Counted from the first letter of the stretch, positions 1 to 9,938 are shown. The stretch is 64,000 bases of DNA from Snuella lapsa (GCF_039539345.1 NZ_BAABCY010000016.1:137220-201219); one strand, 5' to 3'. Notes: generated by a model from the letters alone, not told the origin. A program made the numbers and translations.

Positions 1-2
1 TT

Positions 3-935
3 CCTATTTTAGAGCCAGTAGCACAATCTGGTCGTCCCTTATTAATAATTGCTGAAGATGTTGACGGACAAGCGTTGGCTACTCTAGTAGTTAACAAATT
101 ACGTGGTGGTCTTAAAATAGCAGCTGTAAAAGCTCCTGGTTTTGGCGACAGACGTAAAGCTATGCTAGAGGACATTGCTATTTTAACAGGTGGTACTGTA
201 ATTTCTGAGGAAAGAGGATTTACTTTAGAAAATGCCGACTTAAGCATGCTAGGTACAGCAGAAACAGTAACTATAGATAAAGATAACACAACTATTGTTA
301 ATGGTTCTGGTGATGCTGAAACTATCAAAAGTCGAGTAAACCAAATTAAATCCCAAATTGAAACCACTACATCAGATTATGACAAAGAAAAGCTTCAAGA
401 ACGTTTGGCTAAACTAGCCGGAGGTGTAGCCGTACTTTATGTAGGTGCCGCTAGTGAAGTTGAAATGAAAGAAAAGAAAGACCGTGTAGACGATGCACTT
501 CACGCTACAAGAGCTGCCGTAGAAGAAGGCATAGTTTCTGGTGGAGGTGTTGCTTTAGTAAGAGCAAAATCGGTATTAGAAAACATAACTACCGAAAACT
601 TAGACGAAGTAACCGGTATTCAAATTGTAGCACGTGCAATTGAGTCTCCTTTACGTACTATCGTAGAAAATGCAGGAGGTGAAGGTAGTGTAGTAGTTGC
701 AAAAGTAATGGAAGGAGAAGGTTCTTTTGGCTACGATGCTAAATCCGAAACTTATGTAGACATGCTAAAAGCTGGTATTATCGACCCTAAAAAGGTTACG
801 CGTATCGCTTTAGAAAACGCAGCTTCTGTTTCTGGTATGATCCTTACTACAGAGTGTGCCTTAGTTGACATCAAGGAAGATGCTCCTGCTATGCCTCCAA
901 TGGGTGGCGGTGGCGGTATGCCAGGTATGATGTAA
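3..935 (+). CDS. groL: Chaperonin GroEL, C-terminal part (5' end outside window)
   Basis: This is the C-terminal portion of the 60-kDa chaperonin, which folds cytosolic proteins with GroES in an ATP-dependent double ring. The reading frame is open from base 3, and the first visible residues (PILEPVAQSGRPLLIIAEDV) are the conserved apical-domain sequence of GroEL, so the gene begins upstream of the window. About 310 of the usual 540-545 residues are present: part of the apical domain, the intermediate domain and the C-terminal equatorial segment with the VEEGIVSGGGVAL motif. The protein ends in the typical glycine/methionine-rich tail GGGGGMPGMM. A strong terminator follows directly. An ATG at base 75 lies inside the gene and is not its start. 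Confidence 0.98.
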   Translation, partial: PILEPVAQSGRPLLIIAEDVDGQALATLVVNKLRGGLKIAAVKAPGFGDRRKAMLEDIAILTGGTVISEERGFTLENADLSMLGTAETVTIDKDNTTIVNGSGDAETIKSRVNQIKSQIETTTSDYDKEKLQERLAKLAGGVAVLYVGAASEVEMKEKKDRVDDALHATRAAVEEGIVSGGGVALVRAKSVLENITTENLDEVTGIQIVARAIESPLRTIVENAGGEGSVVVAKVMEGEGSFGYDAKSETYVDMLKAGIIDPKKVTRIALENAASVSGMILTTECALVDIKEDAPAMPPMGGGGGMPGMM

Positions 936-956
936 ATACCCAAACCTTAATAAATT

Positions 957-991
957 AAAAGCGCTTCAATCGTGATTGAAGCGCTTTTTTT
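957..991 (+). terminator. Intrinsic terminator after groEL
   Basis: A perfect hairpin lies 21 bases after the groEL stop codon. The arms at 957-971 and 974-988 are fully complementary (core GCGCTTCAATC), and the 3' arm runs into a tract of seven T. The A-rich 5' flank could also let it work on the other strand, for the convergent sigma-factor gene. Confidence 0.9.
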
Positions 992-1061
992 GTAAGCCAA
1001 ATATTAATCTATAATTTTCTGCCTGTTTACAAAAATATCTAGAGCAATACCTTTTTTCAGT

Positions 1062-1658
1062 TTATAATGCCCCCCTGATGTCCTTAAAAAAATTAACAAA
1101 CAACAACAACTTGCTTTTATTAAACTTAACGTCTTTCTTAATTATTGCATAGGCTTTGCACATTTGAGCATGAACAGTCTTGGTTGAGATATTAAGTTTT
1201 TCTGCAATCTCAGTGTATTTCATGTTATCGTACTTGCACATATCAAACACTTTTCTGCACTTTGGCGGCAACTTCTCAATAGCTACCTTAACTTGCGCAA
1301 TACGCTCCTTTTTAACCTCTTCATTGTCTTCAATTGTTTCTAAAATTCGCTTGTATCGCCATTCTTCCAAAACAGTCTGCTCCCGTTTCATCCTACGGTA
1401 TTTATCAATATAGGTGTTATACGCCGAAGTATACAAATACCCCTTTATGGAATATGCCGAATCAATCTTACTCCTAGAGTTCCATAATTTTATAAACGTT
1501 TCCTGAAGAATATCATCCGACTGGGAACTGTCTTTTGTAAAGCCATCAATAAAAGTTTTCACCCCTTCAACTTGAAGCTCATATAGCTCCCTAAAGGCCT
1601 TTTCATCACCATTTTTAACAGCCTCAATAAGATCGGTTATTTCTTTTTTAGCCCCCAT
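1062..1658 (-). CDS. ECF RNA polymerase sigma-70 factor (FecI-like)
   Basis: This is an extracytoplasmic-function sigma factor of about 198 residues. The region-2 helix contains SDDILQETFIKLWNSRS. The C-terminal region-4 helix-turn-helix contains LPPKCRKVFDM and YTEIAEKLNISTKTVHAQM. The gene diverges from a FecR anti-sigma factor that precedes an STN-containing SusC, the standard FecI-FecR-TonB transducer arrangement of Bacteroidota. It is therefore inferred to activate the SusC/SusD genes at 3.0-9.8 kb when the substrate is sensed. The frame stays open to an ATG at 1712, but the extra 18 residues come from a T-rich tract and look non-coding, so the ATG at 1658 (MGAKKEI) is preferred. A weak TAnnTTTA-like element lies in that leader. 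Confidence 0.9.
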   Translation of the reverse strand: MGAKKEITDLIEAVKNGDEKAFRELYELQVEGVKTFIDGFTKDSSQSDDILQETFIKLWNSRSKIDSAYSIKGYLYTSAYNTYIDKYRRMKREQTVLEEWRYKRILETIEDNEEVKKERIAQVKVAIEKLPPKCRKVFDMCKYDNMKYTEIAEKLNISTKTVHAQMCKAYAIIKKDVKFNKSKLLLFVNFFKDIRGAL

Positions 1659-1755
1659 TAATTTGTTTGCGGTAAATGTATATAAAAAAAAAAGAAAAAA
1701 AATAGTAGGCATTATTTAAAATGTGATCGTAGTAGATAATATAAAGTAAACTTTT

Positions 1756-2925
1756 GTGAAAAAAAGAATAGAACATTTAATCTTCAAACATTTTGACGAG
1801 CACCTTACGGATGAGGAAGCAAAAGAGCTCGTAGAGTGGATTGAAAATGGAAATCATGAAAAATTCAACGCCTATACAGATTTAAATTTTTCAATTGAAA
1901 GTACAAAAAACAAAAAGAATCAAATTAATCCCTCTTTATGGAAAAACATATCGTCTACCATAAACAATCCCAAACCAAAAATAAGAAAACTACATTATTG
2001 GCGTTACATAGCAGCAGCTTCTATCGTTTTATTGTTTGCCACAACTTTTTTAACTGAAAAAGAATCTCCCCCAGCCGCAGTAACACCTGTAAAGCCAAAA
2101 ATAAACAAGGATATACTTATTGGTACAGACAAAGCTACATTAACCCTGGAAGATGGTTCTTCTATTGTTTTAGAAAAAGGAAAAAGTTACACAACACACA
2201 ATATTAAAAGTAACGGGGAAAAAGTCACCTACAAACCTGTCGACACCAACCAACAAAATAGCACGAAGCTTAGCTATAATTATCTAACAGTTCCCAGAGG
2301 CGGGCAATTTTTTATAGAATTAGAAGACGGCACTTCAGTTTGGTTAAATTCCGAATCACAGTTAAAATACCCTACCGCCTTTTTAACAGGCAAACCTCGT
2401 GAAGTTGAACTGATATATGGCGAAGCTTATTTTGACGTATCCCCAAGCACCAAGCATCAAGGTGCTACATTTAAAGTACTCTCTAACGAACAGGAAGTAG
2501 AAGTCTTAGGTACAGAGTTTAACATAAAAGCTTACCAAGATGAAACGTTTATCTACACTACCTTGGTTGAAGGCAAAGTTCTTTTAGACAATAAAATTCA
2601 AAAAGAATACCTAAATCCTAATCAACAGTTAGTTTTAAATAAAGAAACCAAAAATACCGTAATTAACAAAGTAGATGTCAGCTATGAAATCTCTTGGAAA
2701 GATGGCATATTTAGTTTTAAGAGCAAACCCTTAAAAGACATCATGAAAGTCTTATCCAGATGGTACGATGTAGATTTTACGTTTTTAAATCCTAAACTCG
2801 AAACAACAAAATATATAGGGGTTTTAAGTAAAGACCAAGAACTAGAAGAAATATTATCAATTATAAAAAACACAAACTTTATAAATGCCTATGAAATAAA
2901 AGAAAATACAATACTTATAAAATAA
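1756..2925 (+). CDS. FecR family anti-sigma factor
   Basis: This 389-residue inner-membrane regulator matches FecR anti-sigma factors. It has an N-terminal cytoplasmic sigma-binding segment (about 1-75) and one transmembrane helix (about 81-99). A periplasmic FecR domain follows (about 175-270, with the motif VPRGGQFFIELEDGTSVWLNSE), then a C-terminal DUF4974-type domain (about 318-387, SFKSKPLKDIMKVLSRWYDV). In this family the periplasmic part contacts the STN domain of a TonB-dependent transducer, here the SusC that follows. The start codon is GTG at 1756; the only nearby ATG is out of frame. The gene diverges from the sigma factor with a short intergenic region, so both promoters must lie close together. 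Confidence 0.93.
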   Translation: MKKRIEHLIFKHFDEHLTDEEAKELVEWIENGNHEKFNAYTDLNFSIESTKNKKNQINPSLWKNISSTINNPKPKIRKLHYWRYIAAASIVLLFATTFLTEKESPPAAVTPVKPKINKDILIGTDKATLTLEDGSSIVLEKGKSYTTHNIKSNGEKVTYKPVDTNQQNSTKLSYNYLTVPRGGQFFIELEDGTSVWLNSESQLKYPTAFLTGKPREVELIYGEAYFDVSPSTKHQGATFKVLSNEQEVEVLGTEFNIKAYQDETFIYTTLVEGKVLLDNKIQKEYLNPNQQLVLNKETKNTVINKVDVSYEISWKDGIFSFKSKPLKDIMKVLSRWYDVDFTFLNPKLETTKYIGVLSKDQELEEILSIIKNTNFINAYEIKENTILIK

Positions 2926-2933
2926 CGGAAAGT

Positions 2934-2989
2934 AAAAGGGAGCAAAGTTTTCGACTGTCCAAGGTAAAAACACTTTGTCCCCCCTTTTT
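2934..2989 (+). terminator. Terminator or attenuator hairpin between fecR and susC
   Basis: An imperfect inverted repeat lies here, with left arm AAAAGGGAGCAAAG (2934-2947), right arm CTTTGTCCCCCCTTTT (about 2972-2987) and a short T tract after it. It should separate transcription of fecR from susC, so susC probably depends on its own promoter in 2990-3044. Partial read-through is possible because the stem has bulges. Confidence 0.6.
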
Positions 2990-3044
2990 AGAATTATTAA
3001 CCAATTAATAAACTAGTATTAACCAACTAATAACATGCAAATTT

Positions 3045-6000
3045 ATGGAAATTAAATCAACTAACGTTCTTTTTAATTTTAAAAAGAAACTCCTGTTAAT
3101 CATGATGAGATCATTAATATTCCTATTCTGTAGTATGCTTTTTAGCTTTACTCCAAACAATATTCTATCTCAAAACACAAAAATTATAATTGAAACAGAT
3201 AAAGTCCTGACGGTAGACGAAGTTTTTGAGCTTATCATGAAGCAAACTAGCTTTAACTTCATTTATCAGGAAGACATGTTCAAGGATTTCCCAAAGGTTC
3301 CTTTAAAAAAAGGCGTTATTGGAGCCAATCAACTTTTACAAAAAAGTCTCGTTGACAAAGCTTTCGATTTTAAATTTACAAACAACAATACTATTGTTAT
3401 AAAGGAAAAAGTTCCCATTCCCATTCCTGAAGATGAACAAGCACAACAACGCACAATAACAGGAACCGTAACAGACAATAGTAAAGTTCCGCTTCCTGGT
3501 GTTAATATCATTAAAGCTGGTACCTCGGTTGGATCGCAGACCGACTTTGATGGAAACTACACTATTAAAGCCAACAAAGGAGATATCTTGGAATTTTCGT
3601 ATGTAGGCATGAAAACCCAGCAAATTACCGTAGGTGATGATGACCAAATTAATGTTACCCTTAAAGAGGATGCCGCAAAGTTAGAAGAAGTTGTAGTAAC
3701 GGCTCTGGGTATAAAAAAAGAAAAAAAACGTATTGGATATGCCACACAAGAAGTAAAAGGCACTGCACTTCAAACCGTACAAACTCCCAATGTAGTTGCT
3801 TCTTTATCTGGAAAGGTGGCAGGTGTTACTGTAATTCAAGATGATGCAAACTTCTTTTCCGATCCTAAAATATATTTAAGAGGAGAAAAGCCTTTAATCG
3901 TTGTAAATGGTGTACCCCAGCCCAACAGTGACTTCTGGAATTTAAGTTCTGATGACATAGAAAGCATTAACGTTTTAAAAGGCGGTGCAGCTTCAGCTTT
4001 ATACGGGTCATTAGGTAAAAATGGAGCGTTACAAATTACCATGAAGTCTGGCAAAGGAGCACAAGGCACTACAATATCGTACAACAGTTCCACAACATTC
4101 CAAACAGGCTTTTTAAGAATTCCACGTGCACAAACAGAATATGGCCCTGGAAACACAGGACGTTACAGGTTTGGAGGTGGTTTTGCCGGCGGAGACGGCT
4201 TAACAGAAGGAGGCCCTGTCAATGACTTTGATTACTCCATTTGGGGGCCTAAGTTTGATGGTAGATTAATAGAACAATACGATTCCCCTATAGATCCAAT
4301 AACGGGCTATCGTATTCCAACACCTTGGTTAGCTAGGGGTAAGCACAACCTAAAAAACTTTGTTGAAACAGGATTTATTACCTCAAACAATATATCGGTA
4401 ACATCTGGTTTTGAAAAAGGAAGTTTTGTGGTATCCAATACCTACAAGTACTCAAAGGGTTCTATCCCAGGACAACGATTAGACATCAACACATTTCGAT
4501 TAACAGGTAATTTAGACGTAAACAAAGTTGTTAATATTGAAGGCTCTTTGCAGTATAACTACCAATATAACAACAATAGAATACGACCAGATTATGGCCC
4601 TTCGTCCCCTATATATTTAATATCGCTATGGGGTGGCGCCAATTGGGACATTAGGAATTTTAAACACGTTTGGATACCTGGAAAAGAAGGCATTAAACAA
4701 GATTTTGTTGAAAACTGGCGATACAACAACCCTTATGCCATAGCATATCATTGGAGGAAACCATACACTAAAAACGATATCCTTACCTATGCTAAAGCCA
4801 ACTTTAAAATTTCTGACAAACTAAGTGCGTACGTTAGAACAACTTTAAACCAATACAACCTTGTAAATAACGAAGAGATTTCTAAGGATATCTATCACTA
4901 TTCAATACCAGACAGACAAGGAAGGTTTAGATATAACAATACGCGTTATTTTGAAAATAACACCGATTTTTTGGTTAGTTATAACGATAAATTCTTTAAT
5001 GGCGATTTTGAAGTAAATGCTAACCTTGGTGGAAACCAGCGTTTTCTAAAAATTGAAGGCGAAAGTGCAAGTACAACACAATTAATTGTACCCGAGGTAT
5101 TTACACTGGAAAATTCTGTAGATCAAGTAACCCCAGAAAGCTATAAGAACAAAAAAGGAGTTTATAGTTTATATGCATCTGCCGATTTTGCCTATAAAAA
5201 TTGGCTTTATTATGGATTCACAGGAAGGATTGACAAATCTTCCACATTGGTTAAAGGTAATGACAGCTTCTTTTACCCTTCTATTTATTTAAGCTTTGTA
5301 GCTAGCGAATTATTTGAGCTTCCAAAAGTTATTAGTTTTTTAAAATTGAGAACCTCATGGTCTAATGTAGGAGGCGATTTGGATATTTATGAGGCAACTA
5401 ATTCCTATGGCACAGGTAGAAAGAGAAATAAACCAACAGCTAGTTTTCCTTCTATACTAGAGAACCCCCTTTTAGAACCAGCTGGTAACAATGCGACTGA
5501 GTATGGTGTAGAATTAAAATTATTTAATGGACGTTTAGGATTTGATTTCTCATATTACGAAAACACCAATGGGCCTCAAATTTACGATCAACAATTCTCC
5601 GACGCTTCGGGATGGGGAGGTATCAGGTTTAATGGAAGGGAAACCCAGCGCAGAGGTATGGATTTTTCCATTACAGGTACACCAATCCAAACTGATAACT
5701 TTACGTGGACATCTATTTTTAATTTTGCCAAGAACAAAAACTACTTAACCAAAATCCCTCCATTACCAGATGGCACACCTGTTTTAAATGAAGGTTTTAC
5801 AAAGCTTGGTAGCGAATTAGGCCATTATTGGTATGAGGTATGGGAACGTTCTCCTGACGGGCAATTAATAATCGATGCCAATGGTATCCCTAGAAAAACA
5901 CCTTTTAGAGTAGACACTGGAGCTACCACTCCAGACTTTGAAGCCAGTATTAGCAATACTATTAACTACAAGAACTTCTCTCTTAACTTTTTGTTAGCTG

Positions 6001-6533
6001 GTAGTTTTGGTGGTATAACACAAGATGAATATGAGTACGATTTATGGAGAACAGGTAGCCATCCAGATGCTGTACATCCAGAAAGAGAACTGTCCAATAT
6101 AGCTTATGTTAATGGCACCGACCCTAAAACAATGCAAATACCCGGAGTGGCGATTGTATCTGGAGATGTAACTTACGATCCAGACGGAAATATCATAGAA
6201 GACACCAGGGTTTTTGAACCTAGTACTTATAAAGTAGATTACCAAAGTTGGGCTTCCAGATATGCAGGAGCATGGCAAAACTTAATTAAAGACAAAACAT
6301 TTTTAAAATTAAGAGAGGTTTCCATAAGCTATAGATTTCCTAAGAAACTGTTGGACAAAACGTTCTTAAGCTCCGCCTCTATTTCGGTTATTGGACGCAA
6401 TCTATGGTATTGGACAAAAGATGATTTTTATGGCGATTTAGACTTTTATACACTGCCAGTGAATTCAAGAGATACTGATATACAGTTACCTTCACAAAGG
6501 TCTTTTGGGTTCAATGTTAATTTCACTTTTTAA
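3045..6533 (+). CDS. SusC/RagA family TonB-dependent transducer with STN domain
   Basis: This 1162-residue outer-membrane TonB-dependent transporter imports large ligands delivered by its SusD partner and signals inward through its N-terminal STN domain. After a signal peptide (cleavage near ILSQ, about residue 43) comes the STN domain (about 45-115). A carboxypeptidase-regulatory-like domain follows (about 137-212, with RTITGTVTD and TDFDGNY), then the plug (starting near LEEVVVTALGIKK) and the beta-barrel, which ends in an aromatic C-terminal strand (FGFNVNFTF). STN plus the adjacent sigma/anti-sigma pair marks it as a transducer, unlike the second SusC at 24.9 kb. SusD follows after 11 bp. 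The ligand cannot be read from the sequence; the downstream phosphodiesterase is the best clue. Confidence 0.95.
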   Translation: MEIKSTNVLFNFKKKLLLIMMRSLIFLFCSMLFSFTPNNILSQNTKIIIETDKVLTVDEVFELIMKQTSFNFIYQEDMFKDFPKVPLKKGVIGANQLLQKSLVDKAFDFKFTNNNTIVIKEKVPIPIPEDEQAQQRTITGTVTDNSKVPLPGVNIIKAGTSVGSQTDFDGNYTIKANKGDILEFSYVGMKTQQITVGDDDQINVTLKEDAAKLEEVVVTALGIKKEKKRIGYATQEVKGTALQTVQTPNVVASLSGKVAGVTVIQDDANFFSDPKIYLRGEKPLIVVNGVPQPNSDFWNLSSDDIESINVLKGGAASALYGSLGKNGALQITMKSGKGAQGTTISYNSSTTFQTGFLRIPRAQTEYGPGNTGRYRFGGGFAGGDGLTEGGPVNDFDYSIWGPKFDGRLIEQYDSPIDPITGYRIPTPWLARGKHNLKNFVETGFITSNNISVTSGFEKGSFVVSNTYKYSKGSIPGQRLDINTFRLTGNLDVNKVVNIEGSLQYNYQYNNNRIRPDYGPSSPIYLISLWGGANWDIRNFKHVWIPGKEGIKQDFVENWRYNNPYAIAYHWRKPYTKNDILTYAKANFKISDKLSAYVRTTLNQYNLVNNEEISKDIYHYSIPDRQGRFRYNNTRYFENNTDFLVSYNDKFFNGDFEVNANLGGNQRFLKIEGESASTTQLIVPEVFTLENSVDQVTPESYKNKKGVYSLYASADFAYKNWLYYGFTGRIDKSSTLVKGNDSFFYPSIYLSFVASELFELPKVISFLKLRTSWSNVGGDLDIYEATNSYGTGRKRNKPTASFPSILENPLLEPAGNNATEYGVELKLFNGRLGFDFSYYENTNGPQIYDQQFSDASGWGGIRFNGRETQRRGMDFSITGTPIQTDNFTWTSIFNFAKNKNYLTKIPPLPDGTPVLNEGFTKLGSELGHYWYEVWERSPDGQLIIDANGIPRKTPFRVDTGATTPDFEASISNTINYKNFSLNFLLAGSFGGITQDEYEYDLWRTGSHPDAVHPERELSNIAYVNGTDPKTMQIPGVAIVSGDVTYDPDGNIIEDTRVFEPSTYKVDYQSWASRYAGAWQNLIKDKTFLKLREVSISYRFPKKLLDKTFLSSASISVIGRNLWYWTKDDFYGDLDFYTLPVNSRDTDIQLPSQRSFGFNVNFTF

Positions 6534-6544
6534 ATTAAATAGTT

Positions 6545-8062
6545 ATGAAAAAAAATATTATATATAAATCGACCGTACTTATATTATTATTAGTTACTCT
6601 ATCTGGTTGTTTAGATGATTTTGATGAACTAAGAGAAAACCCCAATCAACCTACTTCCGTACCACCAAGTTTAATTTTTGCAGATTTAACACCAACTGCT
6701 ACATCTTCTTTTAGAGATGACTATGAGCGCATGCAATACCATGTTTGGATAGCAACAGACAATACCAACCCACCTAATTTCACCAGTGGTTTTGGAGGCA
6801 GCTTTGGAGGTTACGCAACTGCAAGGAATATTGACAAAATGATAGAGGAAGCAGAAAAAGCAGGAGCTCCCGAATATATTATCCTCGGTAAATTTTATAG
6901 AGCTAGAGCTTTTATTGAAATGACCCGTCGCATGGGCAACATACCTCTTTCAGAAGCCATGAATGGGGTTGATGCACCTCAACCTAAATACGATTCCCAA
7001 AAATCGGTGTATATACAATGTTTAAATTGGCTAGATGAAGCAAATGAAGAGCTCGGAAGCTTTATAGCAGCTAACCCCGTTAAAACACTAGAAGGTGATA
7101 TCTTTTTTGATGGCAACCTTAAACAATGGCAAAAGCTTATAAACGCTTATACTCTTAGGATACTAATTTCGCTAAGTAAAAAAGCAACGGATAGCGATGT
7201 GGATGTACAAGGGCGATTTACGAGAATTATAAATAATCCTACTAAGTACCCTTTAATGACAGGCATAGGAGATAATGCCCAGTTAGAATATAGCGGCGAA
7301 GATGGTTTTAAACAATCTTACCAGCCAGAACAAGCTGTTTACAGAGACGCTGTGGTTTATGCAAGTACTTATATCGATTTACTTAAAACAAAACAAGACC
7401 CTCGCTTAATGATCGTGGCAGACCCTACAAAAGACGCACTGGATGCAGGCTCCGATGAAGCAACGGTACGTGCCGACTTCGACTCTTACGAAGGCGCCGA
7501 TGTTTCTGCTACAGGTGCTGAAAATTCATCAAAAAAATTAGATGGTGACTTTTCGTTTCCTAACGAAGAAAAGTATTGGAATTTTGTAGGGCAACCGGGT
7601 GTTTGGATAAGCTATTGGGAACAAGAATTTTGCATTGCAGAAGCAGCCCATCGTGGTTGGATATCTGCCAACCCAACTACACATTATAGTAATGCCATTA
7701 CTGCATCCATGGAATGGTATGGAGTAGATTCTGATGAGATTACCGACTATATTACCAACAAGCAACCTTACATTACAGGAAGTGCTGGCCTTACTAGACT
7801 TTTAGAGCAAAAGTATTTAGCCTTTGCAGAAAACTCAGACCAAGAATCTTTCTTTACTACACGTCGAACTGGCGTTCCTAACTATATTTTTTCCACCAAC
7901 AATGGGATTGATCCTAACCTAGGCGAAAAATATCCTGTGAGATGGACATACCCACAGTCTGAAGAAGATAATAACAACACAAACTATAGAGCTGCATTAC
8001 AAGCTCAATTTGGAGCAGAAGTAGACGATATAGATCAAATAATTTGGTTGTTAAAAGATTAA
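6545..8062 (+). CDS. SusD/RagB-like surface lipoprotein
   Basis: This 505-residue lipoprotein is the ligand-capturing lid of the preceding SusC. The signal peptide ends in a lipobox with Cys22 (LVTLSGC), followed by an acidic stretch (LDDFDE) consistent with surface export of lipoproteins in Bacteroidota. The body has the alpha-helical TPR-like architecture of the SusD/RagB superfamily. Features such as ARNIDKMIEEAEKAG, KFYRARAFIEMTRRMGNIPLSEA and a late WISYWEQEFCIAEAAHRGW fit the SusD-like_2 group rather than classical SusD. It sits 11 bp after susC and 24 bp before the LamG lipoprotein gene, so the three form one operon. Confidence 0.92.
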   Translation: MKKNIIYKSTVLILLLVTLSGCLDDFDELRENPNQPTSVPPSLIFADLTPTATSSFRDDYERMQYHVWIATDNTNPPNFTSGFGGSFGGYATARNIDKMIEEAEKAGAPEYIILGKFYRARAFIEMTRRMGNIPLSEAMNGVDAPQPKYDSQKSVYIQCLNWLDEANEELGSFIAANPVKTLEGDIFFDGNLKQWQKLINAYTLRILISLSKKATDSDVDVQGRFTRIINNPTKYPLMTGIGDNAQLEYSGEDGFKQSYQPEQAVYRDAVVYASTYIDLLKTKQDPRLMIVADPTKDALDAGSDEATVRADFDSYEGADVSATGAENSSKKLDGDFSFPNEEKYWNFVGQPGVWISYWEQEFCIAEAAHRGWISANPTTHYSNAITASMEWYGVDSDEITDYITNKQPYITGSAGLTRLLEQKYLAFAENSDQESFFTTRRTGVPNYIFSTNNGIDPNLGEKYPVRWTYPQSEEDNNNTNYRAALQAQFGAEVDDIDQIIWLLKD

Positions 8063-8086
8063 TTTCTAATAAAATAAAAGAAAATA

Positions 8087-9790
8087 ATGAAAAATATATA
8101 TAAAACTATATCCTGCTTGTTATTGGTTTCTGTTTCACTTTTTATAGGTGGATGCAGTGAAGACAGCAAGGGGTGGACAGATGAAAGATACACTTCAAAT
8201 TTTGAATATTATTTACACCATACAAACCCATTAACTGGTGAAGACTATACGGAAGAAGCATTAGCAGAGTTAACCTACGACCCTAAGTACGAAGAAAAGT
8301 ATGCTGAGGGACAACAAGTTGATTTAAAGCTGGTTTCCTTAAAAATGCCTTCAGAGGTTAAAGTACTATCTGGCGTAGACTTATCCATTATAACTACGAT
8401 AACGACTTTTTCTAAAGACGGAGAATGGTATAAATCAGAGTTATTTAGTTCTAGCTTAGAAAATTTGGGTTTATTGGAGATAGGAGACAAAACGACAATT
8501 CAGTTTGAAATAGATTTTATTGATGGCTCAGTTGGTTCAGTGGATTTTCAGGTAAAAAGAGTAAAGTTTTTCGACCCTAATGCCGTTATTAATTCATTTG
8601 TTTACTTAAAGAAATCTACAGGCGAATTATCCCCAATTGCTTTAGAAACTGAAACCTTAACTACCCCTTGGGTGTATGATGGCCCCTATGGAGCTATTGC
8701 TAATTTTAATGGTTCCAGTGATAAGGTGGAAGTCTCTGCATCACCAGACATTAACTTTAGAGGCACAGATGATTTCTCCATTGGTTTTTGGGTAAACACA
8801 ACCTCTACCGATAGCGATCCTGCAATGGTTAGCGATAAAGATTGGGGAGGCGGTAGCAATCCAGGTTTCGTATTTGCCTATACTGGCGGCGACTGGAAAT
8901 TAAATATTGGAGGTAATGGAGACAGAATCGACATTGGTGGAAGTGATATAGGTGATGGCTATTGGCACTATTTAGCTGCGACATTCGATAGAGACGGGAA
9001 CGTTACCTTGTATCAAGACGGTGTAGTGCAAGGAAGTTCTAGTTTAACTGGATTGACAGATATCACTAGTAATTTACCAATATTTATTGGTCAAGATGGC
9101 ACAGGAAATTACGGTAATTGGTTTGAAGGCAAAATTGGTCAAGTTACTGTTTTCGATTATGTCCTAACAGAGCAGGAAGTCTCTACATTATCAACTCCAA
9201 GCACAGGTGTGCAATTAATGAAATCGGATGGTTCCATAGAAAATCTGGAAGTTACCAATTCGGGGGGATCAGTAAGCATTGAAGAAGGCAGGTTTACTTA
9301 TGCTTTTGATGGCACACAATATGCAACCGTTAACGATTCTGGTCTAGACTTTAGGCATACGGGAGATTTTACTGTAGCTACATGGGTTAAAACAGACGCA
9401 GGTGATAGTGATCCATCTATTATAGGTGACAAAGATTGGGGCAGTGGCTCAAACAAAGGCTTTGTCTTTGCCTTTTTAGGAGGAAATTGGAAACTAAATG
9501 CTGGCGACGGTTCCAACCGCATCGATATTACAGGAAATATAATTAACGATGGCGAATGGCATTTAATAGCAGTTACATTTGACAGAGATGGAAACGCAAC
9601 GCTCTATCAAGACGGTGAAGCAGTAGAAAGTGCCGATATGTCTGGTTTTGGTGATATGAATAGTGGATACCCTATTAACCTCGCAGAAGATGGCACAGGA
9701 AATTATGGGCCATTTACGGGCAAATTATCCAATACAATGCTATTTGATTACGCCTTAACAGCTGAACAAATAAAAGCCCTTTCTAATTAA
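8087..9790 (+). CDS. Lipoprotein with two LamG/ConA-like domains (putative surface binding protein)
   Basis: This 567-residue lipoprotein (lipobox Cys23, FIGGC) occupies the SusE/F-like position after SusC and SusD, which usually encodes a surface ligand-binding protein. Residues about 1-185 match no family I recognise. Two tandem LamG-type jelly-roll domains follow (about 200-365 and 390-560). They repeat the same elements: DWGGGSNPGFVFAY / DWGSGSNKGFVFAF, a DRIDIGG-type segment, then DGYWHYLAATFDRDG / DGEWHLIAVTFDRDG and LYQDG. The phosphodiesterase encoded next carries a third copy of this domain type, which suggests a shared surface ligand. No catalytic residues are evident. A terminator follows. 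Confidence 0.85.
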   Translation: MKNIYKTISCLLLVSVSLFIGGCSEDSKGWTDERYTSNFEYYLHHTNPLTGEDYTEEALAELTYDPKYEEKYAEGQQVDLKLVSLKMPSEVKVLSGVDLSIITTITTFSKDGEWYKSELFSSSLENLGLLEIGDKTTIQFEIDFIDGSVGSVDFQVKRVKFFDPNAVINSFVYLKKSTGELSPIALETETLTTPWVYDGPYGAIANFNGSSDKVEVSASPDINFRGTDDFSIGFWVNTTSTDSDPAMVSDKDWGGGSNPGFVFAYTGGDWKLNIGGNGDRIDIGGSDIGDGYWHYLAATFDRDGNVTLYQDGVVQGSSSLTGLTDITSNLPIFIGQDGTGNYGNWFEGKIGQVTVFDYVLTEQEVSTLSTPSTGVQLMKSDGSIENLEVTNSGGSVSIEEGRFTYAFDGTQYATVNDSGLDFRHTGDFTVATWVKTDAGDSDPSIIGDKDWGSGSNKGFVFAFLGGNWKLNAGDGSNRIDITGNIINDGEWHLIAVTFDRDGNATLYQDGEAVESADMSGFGDMNSGYPINLAEDGTGNYGPFTGKLSNTMLFDYALTAEQIKALSN

Positions 9791-9811
9791 CATTTACCCT
9801 ATGCTTAATTT

Positions 9812-9860
9812 AGAGAAGTTCCCATAATACTTATTGTTCTAATGGGAACTTCTCTTTTTA
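9812..9860 (+). terminator. Intrinsic terminator after the SusCD-LamG operon
   Basis: A 14-bp perfect stem (AGAGAAGTTCCCAT at 9812-9825 pairing with 9842-9855) is followed by a T tract. It ends the susC-susD-LamG unit, so the phosphodiesterase gene at 9939 needs read-through or its own promoter within 9861-9938. Confidence 0.85.
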
Positions 9861-9938
9861 AATAAGTAAACCTACAACAGGCTATTGGTGTTTTCAATCC
9901 ACAAAAAACCATTCCTTTAACAAACTAAAACTAAACAA

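Noticed and set aside
752..943. Minus-strand frame inside groEL
   Set aside because: It is antisense to a strongly conserved gene; its proline-rich start is the complement of the Gly/Met tail.
1659..1712. Longer start for the ECF sigma factor at 1712
   Set aside because: The extra residues come from a T-rich, low-complexity leader and are not typical of sigma factors.
1745..1758. TAAACTTTTG as a -7 element for fecR
   Set aside because: It has three bases instead of two between TA and TTTG and overlaps the start codon, so it could not give a usable leader.
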